DNA of 64,000 nucleotides, from contig NZ_CP015103.1 of NCBI RefSeq assembly GCF_002214505.1, positions 868,001 through 932,000 on the forward strand, written 5' to 3'. Positions 9,184 to 16,953 of the stretch are shown here, piece by piece. The notes beneath the pieces are model-generated. The model was not told the DNA's origin, ran no database searches, and worked only from the letters and a program-made list of their open reading frames with translations. Origin of the DNA: Thermococcus siculi (lineage in GTDB: Archaea; Methanobacteriota_B; Thermococci; Thermococcales; Thermococcaceae). A program made the position numbers and the translations under genes. Position 1 is the stretch's first letter, and each line of letters starts with the position of its first letter.

Positions 9184-9881
9184 TCCCACCACCGGAGTAT
9201 CTCTCTGGGGGACACCAGGATGTAGGCCTTCTGCATTGTGAGTGTGAAGACCGACTTCCTGAGTTTGATCCGTATGAGTTCCCCGTCGTCCAGCAGCTCC
9301 GCTACGGAGGTTGCTATGTCCTCCAGCATGGGGAGTGGATTGAACCTGAGGCCCTCCACGATGGAGGTCTCGATCAGGTAAACGTTTACCGCCCTTTTGT
9401 CGCCGAGCTTCCGTCTGATAAGGTTCAGGAGGGTGTACGTACTGTACGCGCTGTCCTGAAGGGCCAGGAGCCTCTCCAGGCCAAGCACGAGATGGATGTA
9501 AGGACCTTTCGTCTCCACCTTTCTGAGTTCATCCTCCAGCTTCTGCTGGTAGACGTGGGGGTCGTTTTCGAACTGTATTCTGCCTATAACGTCTCCGACC
9601 TCCTCGACGCCTCCTACCTTGATGACTTTCATGTCCTCGTTTTTCAGGGAGACCCCCATCAGTTCCAGGTGGGTGGCGTAAATCTGGAGCGTGTCGAAGA
9701 TGTCCTCCACCACGAGGGGCATTCCCTTTCTCTTTGAGTAGTGGATGAACGAGTGCAGTATGAACTCCCCTCCAAATGAGGCGGAGTTTTCAATTATGGT
9801 CATGCCGCCGGGCCATATCTGCCCGAGCAGGCTATCCATGTCGTTTTTGGTCGTTAGCACGGGCTTCTTGAAAGCCTCCAT
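9180..9881 (-). CDS. DUF257 family protein (KaiC/RadA-like fold, no Walker A)
   Basis: A 233-residue member of what I recognise as DUF257, a family concentrated in Thermococcales and distantly related to RecA/KaiC folds. The position of the P-loop reads PGGMTIIENSASFGGEFIL, without GKT/S, so nucleotide hydrolysis is unlikely. ATG 9881 overlaps the upstream paralog stop by one base (TGATG), and its own stop overlaps the next gene by 4 nt. Function unknown. It shares the order of motifs with the neighbouring paralog (hydrophobic VLGLERLLAL and a long basic C-terminal strand region). Confidence 0.82.
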   Translation of the reverse strand: MEAFKKPVLTTKNDMDSLLGQIWPGGMTIIENSASFGGEFILHSFIHYSKRKGMPLVVEDIFDTLQIYATHLELMGVSLKNEDMKVIKVGGVEEVGDVIGRIQFENDPHVYQQKLEDELRKVETKGPYIHLVLGLERLLALQDSAYSTYTLLNLIRRKLGDKRAVNVYLIETSIVEGLRFNPLPMLEDIATSVAELLDDGELIRIKLRKSVFTLTMQKAYILVSPREILRWWE

Positions 9882-10546
9882 CACTCCCACCCCCGTGCGT
9901 CTATGTTGACCTCTTTTCCTGCCAGCGAGAGATTGACGCTCTTCTTCACCCTGAGGTTGGCCCCGGTGTGGTAAGGTGACAGCTCGATGAGGGTCGTTGA
10001 TATCCTCTCAAGCTCGGGTAGCACGTTGACGGGCAGGCTTTCCATGACCTTCCTGTTGACTATGTAGAACGCCTTTCTCCTCTTATTCCCAGTGAACCTC
10101 TGGATGGCAAGGAGAATGCGGTACACGTCGAAGGGATTCCTCACTATCAGAAATATGTTCTCAAGGCCAAGGACGAGGTTTATCGTGGGAGATGGGACCT
10201 CTTTGAACACCCTCTGGCTCGTCTCCTCGTAGTTTTTGAGGTAAATCCTCGGGTCCGAATGGAACGGAACCTTCGCCACGACCTTTCCCAGCTCGATCCG
10301 CCCCCCAGTCTTCTGGACGTACACGTCTCTGAGGTCTATGGTCAGGTTCATGAATTCCGCGTGGGTGATTATGGTGTGGAGTGTGTCAAAGTTATCATCT
10401 ATGAGCAGAGCGGTTCCGGTTCTTTTTGAATAGTCCACGAAGAACCTCAGAAGAAACTCCGGTATGTACGAGGTGGTGTACTCGACCAGAACCGTTTCTC
10501 CCGGGAGAATGCGGTTCATAACTTCAGCAGCCTTTTCCCATTCCAT
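9881..10546 (-). CDS. DUF257 family protein, first gene of the four-gene run
   Basis: A 221-residue paralog of the next gene, with PGETVLVEYTTSYIPEFLL in the degenerate P-loop position and NLVLGLENIFLIV in the core. ATG 10546 (MEWEKAAEVM) follows GGGTGGGA; longer in-frame starts upstream run into promoter sequence and are not preferred. A TATA-like element (TGTTTATATTC, minus strand) lies about 35 nt upstream, so this gene begins a separate transcript after hydA. Role unknown; the tandem pair may form a heteromer (inference). Confidence 0.82.
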   Translation of the reverse strand: MEWEKAAEVMNRILPGETVLVEYTTSYIPEFLLRFFVDYSKRTGTALLIDDNFDTLHTIITHAEFMNLTIDLRDVYVQKTGGRIELGKVVAKVPFHSDPRIYLKNYEETSQRVFKEVPSPTINLVLGLENIFLIVRNPFDVYRILLAIQRFTGNKRRKAFYIVNRKVMESLPVNVLPELERISTTLIELSPYHTGANLRVKKSVNLSLAGKEVNIDARGWE

Positions 10547-10576
10547 GACTCCCACCCTTTTAGAGTTATTTTGGGA

Positions 10577-10587
10577 GAATATAAACA
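10577..10587 (-). promoter_or_regulatory. TATA box for the DUF257 run
   Basis: TGTTTATATTC on the minus strand, about 31-41 nt upstream of ATG 10546, in the 122-nt AT-rich gap after hydA. Confidence 0.5.
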
Positions 10588-10668
10588 TTTTGTGAGAACT
10601 CTGCGGTTTTTGTCCGAATATTCCAGAAATTTTGATGCCAAAATGTGGACAAAGGATAAGGAAAAGAA

Positions 10669-11916
10669 TCACAGCTTCACGAGGTGCACCGAGCAGGATA
10701 TGCACGGATCGAAGGCCCTTACAGTCTCCTCAAGCCTCTGTATCATGTCCCCCTCGTCTGCTTCACCGTAGAGGGCTTTGGCTTCCCTCAGCAGGCTGGC
10801 CTCTATCATGGCGTGGTTTAGTGCCGTTGGTGTTATTATATTGGAGTATGTGATTCTGCCCTCTGAATCGGTGCGGTAGTGGTGTATGAGGACTCCCCTC
10901 GGCGCCTCGACGTAGCCTATCCCTTCCCCTTCCCTTGGCTCGACCGGGACGTTCTCCCCGTTAATTCCGCGGTCTAGGAGGGTCTTCGCTATCTCTCCAG
11001 CCCTCTCAAGGGAATAGACAAGTTCTATCGCCTGTGCCAGGTTGTTATAGCTCACATAACCGGTCTCAAGCCTCTCCCGGTGCTCCTCGAAGAGCCTCTT
11101 GGCCTCGGGAGTCAGCATTTCGTTCTTCAGCAGGAGTCTCGACAGGGCACCCACGAAGAAGTCCTCCCCGTTGTAGCGGCTCTGCTTGGCGAAGCTGTAA
11201 ACGAGGGAGCGTTCCTCTATTCTCTCGGTGTAGTGGAACGGTTCCTTGTCCTCGGCGATCAGCCTCTTCCCCCACAGGTAGCCGTCCGTAACGACGAAGT
11301 GCTTTACCCTTTCGCCGTATGGGTCAAGCTGGGCGAAGAGCCTCACGGCCCTCTTGGCGAGCCTCAGGAGAGCCTCGCTCTGCCTCTCAACCTCCTCCAG
11401 TCCCTCCTGCGTGGGATACCTCCCAAAGCCGCCGGGTTTAACGTTTATGCCGTGTATCTCCCTTCCGCCTATAAGTTCTCTCAGCCTGTTCCCGAAGGCC
11501 TTCAGAGCCAGCCCCTCCTTCACAAGCTCGCCGTGTTTCGTGGCCATCCTTATTGCGTCCGGATATCCAAAGACGTCGGGGGCGACGAGCAGATACAGGT
11601 GCAGCGCGTGGCTCTCAAGGAACTCCCCGATGAGGCCCAGCTCCCTCAACAGCTGAATCTCCTCTGGAACCTCAACTCCGAAGGCCCTCTCTATCCCCAT
11701 GACCGATGCGACGCTGTGGGCTAAATAGCAGATGGCGCATATCCTGGCCTCTAAATCCGGAACGTCGTAGTAGTGCCTCCCGAGGGTCAGCAGCTCAAAG
11801 AAACGCGGCCCTTCGACTATCTTGAGCCTCACGTCCTTAACATCACCGTCCTCTATCACTATCTCCGCCTTACCGTTCCCCTCCACTCTGGCGAACTCCC
11901 TCAGCTCGATTATCAT
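10669..11916 (-). CDS. hydA: NiFe hydrogenase (sulfhydrogenase) alpha subunit, catalytic large subunit
   Basis: A 415-residue catalytic subunit of the soluble heterotetrameric NiFe hydrogenase. The nickel ligands are visible as RICAICYLAHS near the N-terminus and DPCISCSVHLVKL at the C-terminus. The protein ends five residues after the last CxxCxxH element, so little or no C-terminal peptide remains for a maturation protease. ATG 11916 shares ATGA with the hydD stop and follows GAGGTGGGA. It is the last gene of hydBGDA. The enzyme exchanges electrons between H2/H+ and NAD(P) in the cytosol, and purified homologs also reduce sulfur. It resembles sulfhydrogenase II (shyA) or Thermococcus hyhL. 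Confidence 0.93.
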   Translation of the reverse strand: MIIELREFARVEGNGKAEIVIEDGDVKDVRLKIVEGPRFFELLTLGRHYYDVPDLEARICAICYLAHSVASVMGIERAFGVEVPEEIQLLRELGLIGEFLESHALHLYLLVAPDVFGYPDAIRMATKHGELVKEGLALKAFGNRLRELIGGREIHGINVKPGGFGRYPTQEGLEEVERQSEALLRLAKRAVRLFAQLDPYGERVKHFVVTDGYLWGKRLIAEDKEPFHYTERIEERSLVYSFAKQSRYNGEDFFVGALSRLLLKNEMLTPEAKRLFEEHRERLETGYVSYNNLAQAIELVYSLERAGEIAKTLLDRGINGENVPVEPREGEGIGYVEAPRGVLIHHYRTDSEGRITYSNIITPTALNHAMIEASLLREAKALYGEADEGDMIQRLEETVRAFDPCISCSVHLVKL

Positions 11917-12653
11917 GGCTCCCACCTCGCGAAGGTCTTGAACTTCCTAACGATGTAGTCGTCATCGTAGCCCTTGCCCTTGAGTATCTCGTACTCGCTC
12001 GCTGGATTCACCTCGCCCGGTAGCGGGCCCCTGCAACCGATGCACCCGAGGCCGGACTTTATGCAGACCGCGTTGCAGCCTCCAAGGGTTATCGGCCCGA
12101 GGCAGGGGAGGTCTTTCTTTACCAAAACGCACTCGTACTCGTTGAGCTTGCACTCAACACAGACCGGGTAATCAGGCCTGACCGGATCGATTCCCTTCGC
12201 TATGTCCATGAGGGCCTGGTAGAGTTCGTTCTTGTCGTAGGGACAGCCTGGGATTGCCAGATCTACGGCAACGTACTCAACGACCGGCTTCGAGTCAAGG
12301 GCCTTCATCGGGTTGCCCTCGTCCCCGTAAACAGCCTTCAGCTTCTCCCTTATGGGCAGCTCGACACTCGCCTGGACGTCGCCGTGGGTGGCACACGTCC
12401 CCAGGGCTATAAGATAGTTGGAGTGGTTTCTGGCGTGTTTGAGAAGCTCCAGGTCGCGGTGGCTCGAAACCGTTCCGGTTACTACTGCGACATCGTAGTG
12501 GTTTTCCGTCTTCAAACTGCTGGCCATGTGGAACTCACCTATCTCGTAGAACTCCAGGAGGTCGAAGAGCCTCTCGTAGAGGAAGAGCATGTTGAGCGCA
12601 CAGCCTCCGCAGTCAGTCAGCTCAAAAACGCCAAGCTTTAGCTTCCCCATCAT
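11913..12653 (-). CDS. hydD: Sulfhydrogenase delta subunit (NiFe hydrogenase small subunit)
   Basis: About 246 residues; the electron-transfer small subunit that carries the proximal and other [4Fe-4S] clusters. Cysteine motifs seen: ELTDCGGCALN near the start, ALGTCATHG, AIPGCPYDK, CVECKLNEYEC, CLGPITLGGCNAVC and GLGCIGCRGP. The N-terminal LKLGVFELTDCGGC form resembles, from memory, the delta subunit of P. furiosus sulfhydrogenase II more than that of sulfhydrogenase I. ATG 12653 shares ATGA with the hydG stop; ATG 12650 (MGKLKLG) is equally possible. An upstream in-frame extension lies inside hydG and is rejected. Confidence 0.92.
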   Translation of the reverse strand: MMGKLKLGVFELTDCGGCALNMLFLYERLFDLLEFYEIGEFHMASSLKTENHYDVAVVTGTVSSHRDLELLKHARNHSNYLIALGTCATHGDVQASVELPIREKLKAVYGDEGNPMKALDSKPVVEYVAVDLAIPGCPYDKNELYQALMDIAKGIDPVRPDYPVCVECKLNEYECVLVKKDLPCLGPITLGGCNAVCIKSGLGCIGCRGPLPGEVNPASEYEILKGKGYDDDYIVRKFKTFARWEP

Positions 12654-13525
12654 ATCAACCCCCTTGTCGAGAGGGCGTCCCAGTAGGTGAAGACCGGCCC
12701 GTCCCTGCAGACGTACTTGATTGATGTGCTCGTCCCGACGATGCAGTGGCCGCACTTGCCGATTCCGCAGCGCATCCTCCTTTCGAGCGTCATGTAGATT
12801 CTCCCGGGGGAGAGCTTCCTGTCGGAAAGCTCCCTGATGACGAACTTGTACATAACCGGCGGGCCGCAGATGAGGGCGTAGGTGTTGTTCACGTCGAACT
12901 CCTCCCCCCTAAACAGGTCTGTAACAACCCCCTTGCACACCCTGTCGGAGAAGCCCTTCTCCAGGTAGATGCACGAGGGACTCTCGACCTCGTAGGCGAG
13001 CTTAACCGAGCAGTTCATCGCCTCCCCGTGCTTGAGGAGGTGGACTACCTCGTCTCTGAAGAGGATGTCCTCGTAGGCCTTCGTTCCGTAGAAGAGCCAT
13101 ATGTGCTCGTATTTCCCGGAGTCGATGGCGTACCACAGGACAGACCTCAAGGGCGCCATTCCAAGGCCGCCCGCCACGAGAATCAGGTTCGACCCTTCCA
13201 TCTTTTCCATCGGAAAGCCGTTGCCGTAGGGTCCCCTGATGCCAACTACCTCGCCCTCCTTCATTCTGTGGATGAACTTGGTCATCCTGCCGACTTTCCT
13301 TATGCAGAGCTGGAAGTATCCCCTCCTCGTCGGTGAGGAGCAGATGCTTATCGGAAACTCGCCGAAGCCTCTGAGGTCAACTATCACAAACTGGCCCGGC
13401 CTGAAGTCGAACCTTTCTCCAACCTCGGGGTCAACGAAGCGGAGCGTGAAGAGCTTCTCCCTGGGGGTTAAGTCCTTGACCTCCAGGATTCTGGCATCGT
13501 ATGAGACGTACGGGTTCTCACTCAT
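12650..13525 (-). CDS. hydG: Sulfhydrogenase gamma subunit, FAD/NAD(P)-binding
   Basis: A 291-residue diaphorase subunit that links the hydrogenase iron-sulfur chain to NAD(P)(H). It has a ferredoxin-reductase layout: FAD-binding barrel (FRPGQFVIVDL and PISICSSPT), nucleotide-binding Rossmann part (LVAGGLGMAPLRSVLWYA) and a C-terminal cysteine cluster for [2Fe-2S] (MRCGIGKCGHCIVG then YVCRDG). It belongs to the same family as dihydroorotate dehydrogenase electron-transfer subunits. ATG 13525 overlaps the hydB stop by 4 nt. Confidence 0.92.
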   Translation of the reverse strand: MSENPYVSYDARILEVKDLTPREKLFTLRFVDPEVGERFDFRPGQFVIVDLRGFGEFPISICSSPTRRGYFQLCIRKVGRMTKFIHRMKEGEVVGIRGPYGNGFPMEKMEGSNLILVAGGLGMAPLRSVLWYAIDSGKYEHIWLFYGTKAYEDILFRDEVVHLLKHGEAMNCSVKLAYEVESPSCIYLEKGFSDRVCKGVVTDLFRGEEFDVNNTYALICGPPVMYKFVIRELSDRKLSPGRIYMTLERRMRCGIGKCGHCIVGTSTSIKYVCRDGPVFTYWDALSTRGLI

Positions 13526-14526
13526 TGCAGAGACCCCCTTACCTCGTCGAGAACCTTAACGTGCTCTATCCCAGCCGGACAGAACTCGTCACATCTCCCA
13601 CAGCCGACGCAGTTGAATCCCGCAGAGGGGTCGAAGTAGCTCTTGCAGTAGTAGCGGTGCCTGAAGCGGTCTAAGCGCGTGGGCCTGAAGTTGTGCCCAC
13701 CAGCTACCAGCCCGTGGCTCTCCATGAAGCAGGAATCGTAGCGCCTTTCCCTCACCGCTTCGTAGGCGTTGAGCCACTTATCGCACACCTCGTAACAGCG
13801 GCATGTCGGACACACCATGTTGCAGTTGCCGCAGGCGAGGCAGATGTCCGCGTACTTCTTCCATACGGGACTGTTGTAGGCCAGATCGAGCATGTCCGCT
13901 AGGCCCTCTTTGCTGAGTTTCCGCTTGAAAGACTTGGCCCTCTTCTCCTCAAAGGCCCGGAAGTTTGCCAGGTCCTCCTCGGTGACCTCCTCAAACAGCT
14001 CCTCGTTCTCCCAGGCTATCTCGTGCCCCCTCACGCTCCCGACCCTCACGAGCCAGCCGTCTGGAAGCTCGTGGAGGAAGAGGTCGAAGCCGTCCATGGC
14101 AAAGTCCGTTCCCAGGCTCTTGCAGAAGCAGTACTCGTCCGGGGTACAGCTGATGCCGATGATGAGGGCACTCTCACGCCTGGCCTTGTAGTATGGGTCG
14201 GCTGGTTCGTCGAGGTACACCTTGTCGAGTATCTTCAGTCCGTGGATGTCGCAGGAGTGAACTCCAAAGATTACGAAAGGCTCGTTTTTGACGCCGTTCT
14301 CCCACTTTCCGTTTTTTAGACGGAGGATAACATCCCTGGGCCTCACGAAGAACTTCTTAGGGGGCAGCATTGTCCTGTTGTAGTAGAGGTCCATCTCTTT
14401 AACCCGCTGAACCTCCTGAAAAGAATGGATGTTTCCTCTTTTCACCGGCCCGTACACCTTTCCCCATGCCTTTAGTGAGTTGAAGAACTCCTCAAAATTT
14501 TCGGCAGGCAATTTTATGTATCTCAA
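13522..14526 (-). CDS. hydB: Sulfhydrogenase beta subunit, iron-sulfur electron-transfer protein
   Basis: About 334 residues; an electron-transfer subunit with two C-terminal ferredoxin-type motifs, CLACGNCNMVCPTCRCYEVC and FNCVGCGRCDEFCPAGI, preceded by a Cys-containing domain (CDIHGLKIL, GISCTPDEYCFCKSLG). TTG 14526 (MRYIKLPAEN) is preferred because GGTGATG lies at suitable distance and the product then starts like Pyrococcus HydB; ATG 14532 is an alternative. It is the first gene of hydBGDA, and its promoter is shared back-to-back with the NuoE-like gene. Confidence 0.92.
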   Translation of the reverse strand: MRYIKLPAENFEEFFNSLKAWGKVYGPVKRGNIHSFQEVQRVKEMDLYYNRTMLPPKKFFVRPRDVILRLKNGKWENGVKNEPFVIFGVHSCDIHGLKILDKVYLDEPADPYYKARRESALIIGISCTPDEYCFCKSLGTDFAMDGFDLFLHELPDGWLVRVGSVRGHEIAWENEELFEEVTEEDLANFRAFEEKRAKSFKRKLSKEGLADMLDLAYNSPVWKKYADICLACGNCNMVCPTCRCYEVCDKWLNAYEAVRERRYDSCFMESHGLVAGGHNFRPTRLDRFRHRYYCKSYFDPSAGFNCVGCGRCDEFCPAGIEHVKVLDEVRGSLQ

Positions 14527-14556
14527 GGGCATCACCGCCTTGCAGAGGCTTACGGT

Positions 14557-14566
14557 TTTATATTTG
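14557..14566 (-). promoter_or_regulatory. TATA box for hydBGDA
   Basis: AAATATAAAA on the minus strand, about 30-40 nt upstream of the hydB start, which predicts a very short 5' leader. Confidence 0.6.
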
Positions 14567-14600
14567 TAAAGGAACGATTTAAGAATTTTTCAAACAAATG

Positions 14601-14623
14601 GTTCCCAACCAGATGTTGCAAAC
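14601..14623. promoter_or_regulatory. Double SurR-type operator between hyd and the NuoE-like gene
   Basis: Two exact GTTnnnAAC motifs, GTTCCCAAC at 14601-14609 and GTTGCAAAC at 14615-14623, separated by five bases (CAGAT). This is the spacing known for SurR, the sulfur-responsive redox regulator of Thermococcales, which activates hydrogenase genes without sulfur and releases DNA when oxidised. The site lies upstream of both divergent TATA boxes (35 bp from the hyd box and 17 bp from the other), the position of an activator for both. SurR itself is not in the window. Confidence 0.82.
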
Positions 14624-14640
14624 TTGTACTTTAGTGCACG

Positions 14641-14648
14641 CTTATAAA
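14641..14648 (+). promoter_or_regulatory. TATA box for the NuoE/F/G-like operon
   Basis: CTTATAAA, 46-53 nt upstream of ATG 14694 and 18 nt downstream of the SurR-type pair. Confidence 0.6.
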
Positions 14649-14693
14649 CATTAAGGTCGAAGTTTTTCCGAAAAGTCCTTGCGGTGGTGCAAG

Positions 14694-15158
14694 ATGGAGT
14701 CCTCTCCTGATTACATACGCTCTTACCCGCCGGAACCGAGTTCCCTGATACCCCTCCTCCAGCGAACACAGGAGCGCTTTGGATATCTGCCCAGGGATGT
14801 TCTGGAGGAGATTGCAAACTACCTCGGGATTCCGCTGAGCAGGGTCTACGGCGTTGCTACCTTCTACGCACAATTTCGCTTTGAACCCCTCGGGAAGTAC
14901 GTCGTCAAGATATGTCACGGCACTGCCTGCCACGTCAACGGAGCCGTCAACATCTCCCAGGCGATAACCGAAGAGCTTGGGATCGAGGAGGGCCAGACTA
15001 CGGAGGACGGCCTTGTAACCCTCGAGCGCGTCGCCTGCTTAGGCTGTTGCAGTCTGGCGCCGGTTATCATGGTCAACGAGAAGGTCTTCGGCAAGCTGAC
15101 GCCTGAGAAGGTGAGGAAGCTGATGAAGCAGCTCAGGGAGGGGAAGCTCGATGTCTGA
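14694..15158 (+). CDS. nuoE: NuoE-like [2Fe-2S] subunit (24 kDa NADH dehydrogenase family)
   Basis: A 154-residue thioredoxin-fold iron-sulfur protein. A helical N-terminus (LIPLLQRTQERFGYLPRDVL) precedes the cluster ligands CHGTACHVNGA and CLGCCSLAP (C-x4-C and C-x3-C). NuoE-type subunits pair with NuoF in NAD(P)-linked complexes, including bifurcating hydrogenases and formate dehydrogenases. ATG 14694 follows GCGGTGGTGC. Its stop overlaps the NuoF-like start by 8 nt. Divergent from hydBGDA and probably SurR-controlled. Confidence 0.93.
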   Translation: MESSPDYIRSYPPEPSSLIPLLQRTQERFGYLPRDVLEEIANYLGIPLSRVYGVATFYAQFRFEPLGKYVVKICHGTACHVNGAVNISQAITEELGIEEGQTTEDGLVTLERVACLGCCSLAPVIMVNEKVFGKLTPEKVRKLMKQLREGKLDV

Positions 15159-16953
15159 AATCAAAGCCATAGCTGTGGGCATGAACTCCTGCGGTATTGC
15201 CGCCGGCGCCAAGGAGACCTACGAGGCGATAAAGCGAGAACTTGAGGAGAGAGGATTGAAAGTTCCCCTCAAGATAGTCGGCTGCGTCGGCATGTGCTAC
15301 CGAGAGCCGCTCGTTGACATAATAACCGAAGGAGAAATCATCACCTACGGCCACGTTGACCCGAAGAAAGTCCCGAGGATCATAGAGGAGCACGTCATCA
15401 ACGGGAAGCCGGTAGAGGAGTGGATAGTCAAGCGCGACTGGTGGGAGAACGGCGAGAGGAAGACGTGGGACATAGACGGCTACTTCGCCAAGCAGAGGAA
15501 GATAGTCCTCGAAAACTCTGGCTACATCGATCCCGAGAACATAGACGAGTACATAGCCGTTGGTGGCTACGAGGCCCTCAAAAAGGCCCTTAAGATGGAG
15601 CCAGAGGAGATAATAGAGATCATCACCAAATCCGGCCTTAGGGGTAGAGGCGGTGCGGGATTCCCGACAGGTCTGAAGTGGAAGTTCACCCGCCAAGCAA
15701 AGGGAGACGAGAAGTACATAGTGTGCAACGCCGACGAGGGCGACCCAGGAGCCTTCATGGACAGGAACGTCCTTGAGGGCGACCCTCACAGAGTTATCGA
15801 GGGGATGATAATAGGTGCCTACGCGATCGGGGCTACCAAGGGCTTCATCTACGTACGTGCCGAGTACCCGCTCGCCATAAAGCGCCTCAGGATAGCCCTG
15901 GAACAGGCCCGCGAGAGGGGCTTCCTCGGCGAGAACATCCTCGGGAGCGGCTTCTCCTTCGACATCGTCATCAAAGAGGGTGCCGGGGCCTTCGTCTGCG
16001 GTGAGGAGACCGCTTTGATTGCTTCCATCGAGGGCAAGCGCGGCATGCCGAGGCCAAGGCCGCCCTATCCCGCCCAGAAGGGGCTCTTCGGAAAGCCGAC
16101 CAACATAAACAACGTGGAAACATGGGCGAACGTGCCCTGGATAATAAGGCACGGGTGGGAGGCCTACGCCTCGCTCGGGACGGAGAAGAGCAAAGGTACC
16201 AAGATCTTCGCGCTATCAGGCAAGATAAAGCACGGTGGCAACGTGGAGGTGCCAATGGGAATAACGCTCCGCGAGATACTCTACGAGATCGGCGGGGGAA
16301 CGAAGACGGGCAAGGGGATTAAGGCTGTCCAGCTTGGCGGCCCTTCGGGCGGCTGCATTCCGGAAGAGCTCTTCGACACTCCCGTTGACTACGAGAGCGT
16401 GAATGCGACCGGCGCGATAATGGGCAGCGGCGGAATGGTCGTTATGGACGAGGACACCTGTATGGTCGACGTCGCCAAGTTCTTCCTTGACTTCACGGTC
16501 AAGGAGTCCTGCGGCAAGTGCACCTTCTGTCGTCTCGGCACCAAGAGGATGTGGGAGATTCTGGACAGGTTCACCCGCGGGGAGGCAACGGAGGAAGACC
16601 TTGAAAAGCTTGAGAGGCTCGCCTACCAGGTTAAGGCCGGCTCGCTCTGCGGGCTCGGTCAAACCGCTCCGAACCCGGTTCTGACGACGCTCCGCTACTT
16701 CAGAGACGAGTACATCGAGCACATAAACGGCCGCTGTCCGGCAAAGGTCTGCAAGCCTCTCATCAGGTACGTCATAATCACCGACCGTTGCACCGGCTGT
16801 ACCGCCTGCGCCATCTTCTGTCCGGCCAATGCCATCAGCGGCGAGAGGCTCAACCCACATTTCATCGACCAAGAGGCGTGCATCAAGTGCGGCACCTGCT
16901 ACGAGGTGTGCCGGTTCAACGCCATAGAGATCCTCACCGGGAGGGATGAGTGA
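15151..16953 (+). CDS. nuoF: NuoF-like FMN/NAD(P)-binding subunit with C-terminal ferredoxin domain
   Basis: A 600-residue flavoprotein. Order of domains: N-terminal thioredoxin-like [2Fe-2S]-type domain (about 1-100; SCGIAAGA and GCVGMCYREP), NuoF core with NAD- and FMN-binding glycine loop (GRGGAGFPTGLKW near 165), a soluble-ligand-binding beta-grasp segment, a [4Fe-4S] motif (CGKCTFCRLG near 453), and two C-terminal [4Fe-4S] ferredoxin motifs (CTGCTACAIFCP near 547, CIKCGTCYEVC near 577). This extended form is the one found in bifurcating hydrogenases and related enzymes. It overlaps nuoE by 8 nt and the next gene begins at its stop codon. Confidence 0.93.
   Translation: MSEIKAIAVGMNSCGIAAGAKETYEAIKRELEERGLKVPLKIVGCVGMCYREPLVDIITEGEIITYGHVDPKKVPRIIEEHVINGKPVEEWIVKRDWWENGERKTWDIDGYFAKQRKIVLENSGYIDPENIDEYIAVGGYEALKKALKMEPEEIIEIITKSGLRGRGGAGFPTGLKWKFTRQAKGDEKYIVCNADEGDPGAFMDRNVLEGDPHRVIEGMIIGAYAIGATKGFIYVRAEYPLAIKRLRIALEQARERGFLGENILGSGFSFDIVIKEGAGAFVCGEETALIASIEGKRGMPRPRPPYPAQKGLFGKPTNINNVETWANVPWIIRHGWEAYASLGTEKSKGTKIFALSGKIKHGGNVEVPMGITLREILYEIGGGTKTGKGIKAVQLGGPSGGCIPEELFDTPVDYESVNATGAIMGSGGMVVMDEDTCMVDVAKFFLDFTVKESCGKCTFCRLGTKRMWEILDRFTRGEATEEDLEKLERLAYQVKAGSLCGLGQTAPNPVLTTLRYFRDEYIEHINGRCPAKVCKPLIRYVIITDRCTGCTACAIFCPANAISGERLNPHFIDQEACIKCGTCYEVCRFNAIEILTGRDE

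Noticed and set aside
12654-12755. N-terminal extension of the hydrogenase delta subunit
   Set aside because: The extra residues are translated from inside hydG in another frame and do not resemble HydD proteins; a coupled ATGA start exists at 12653.
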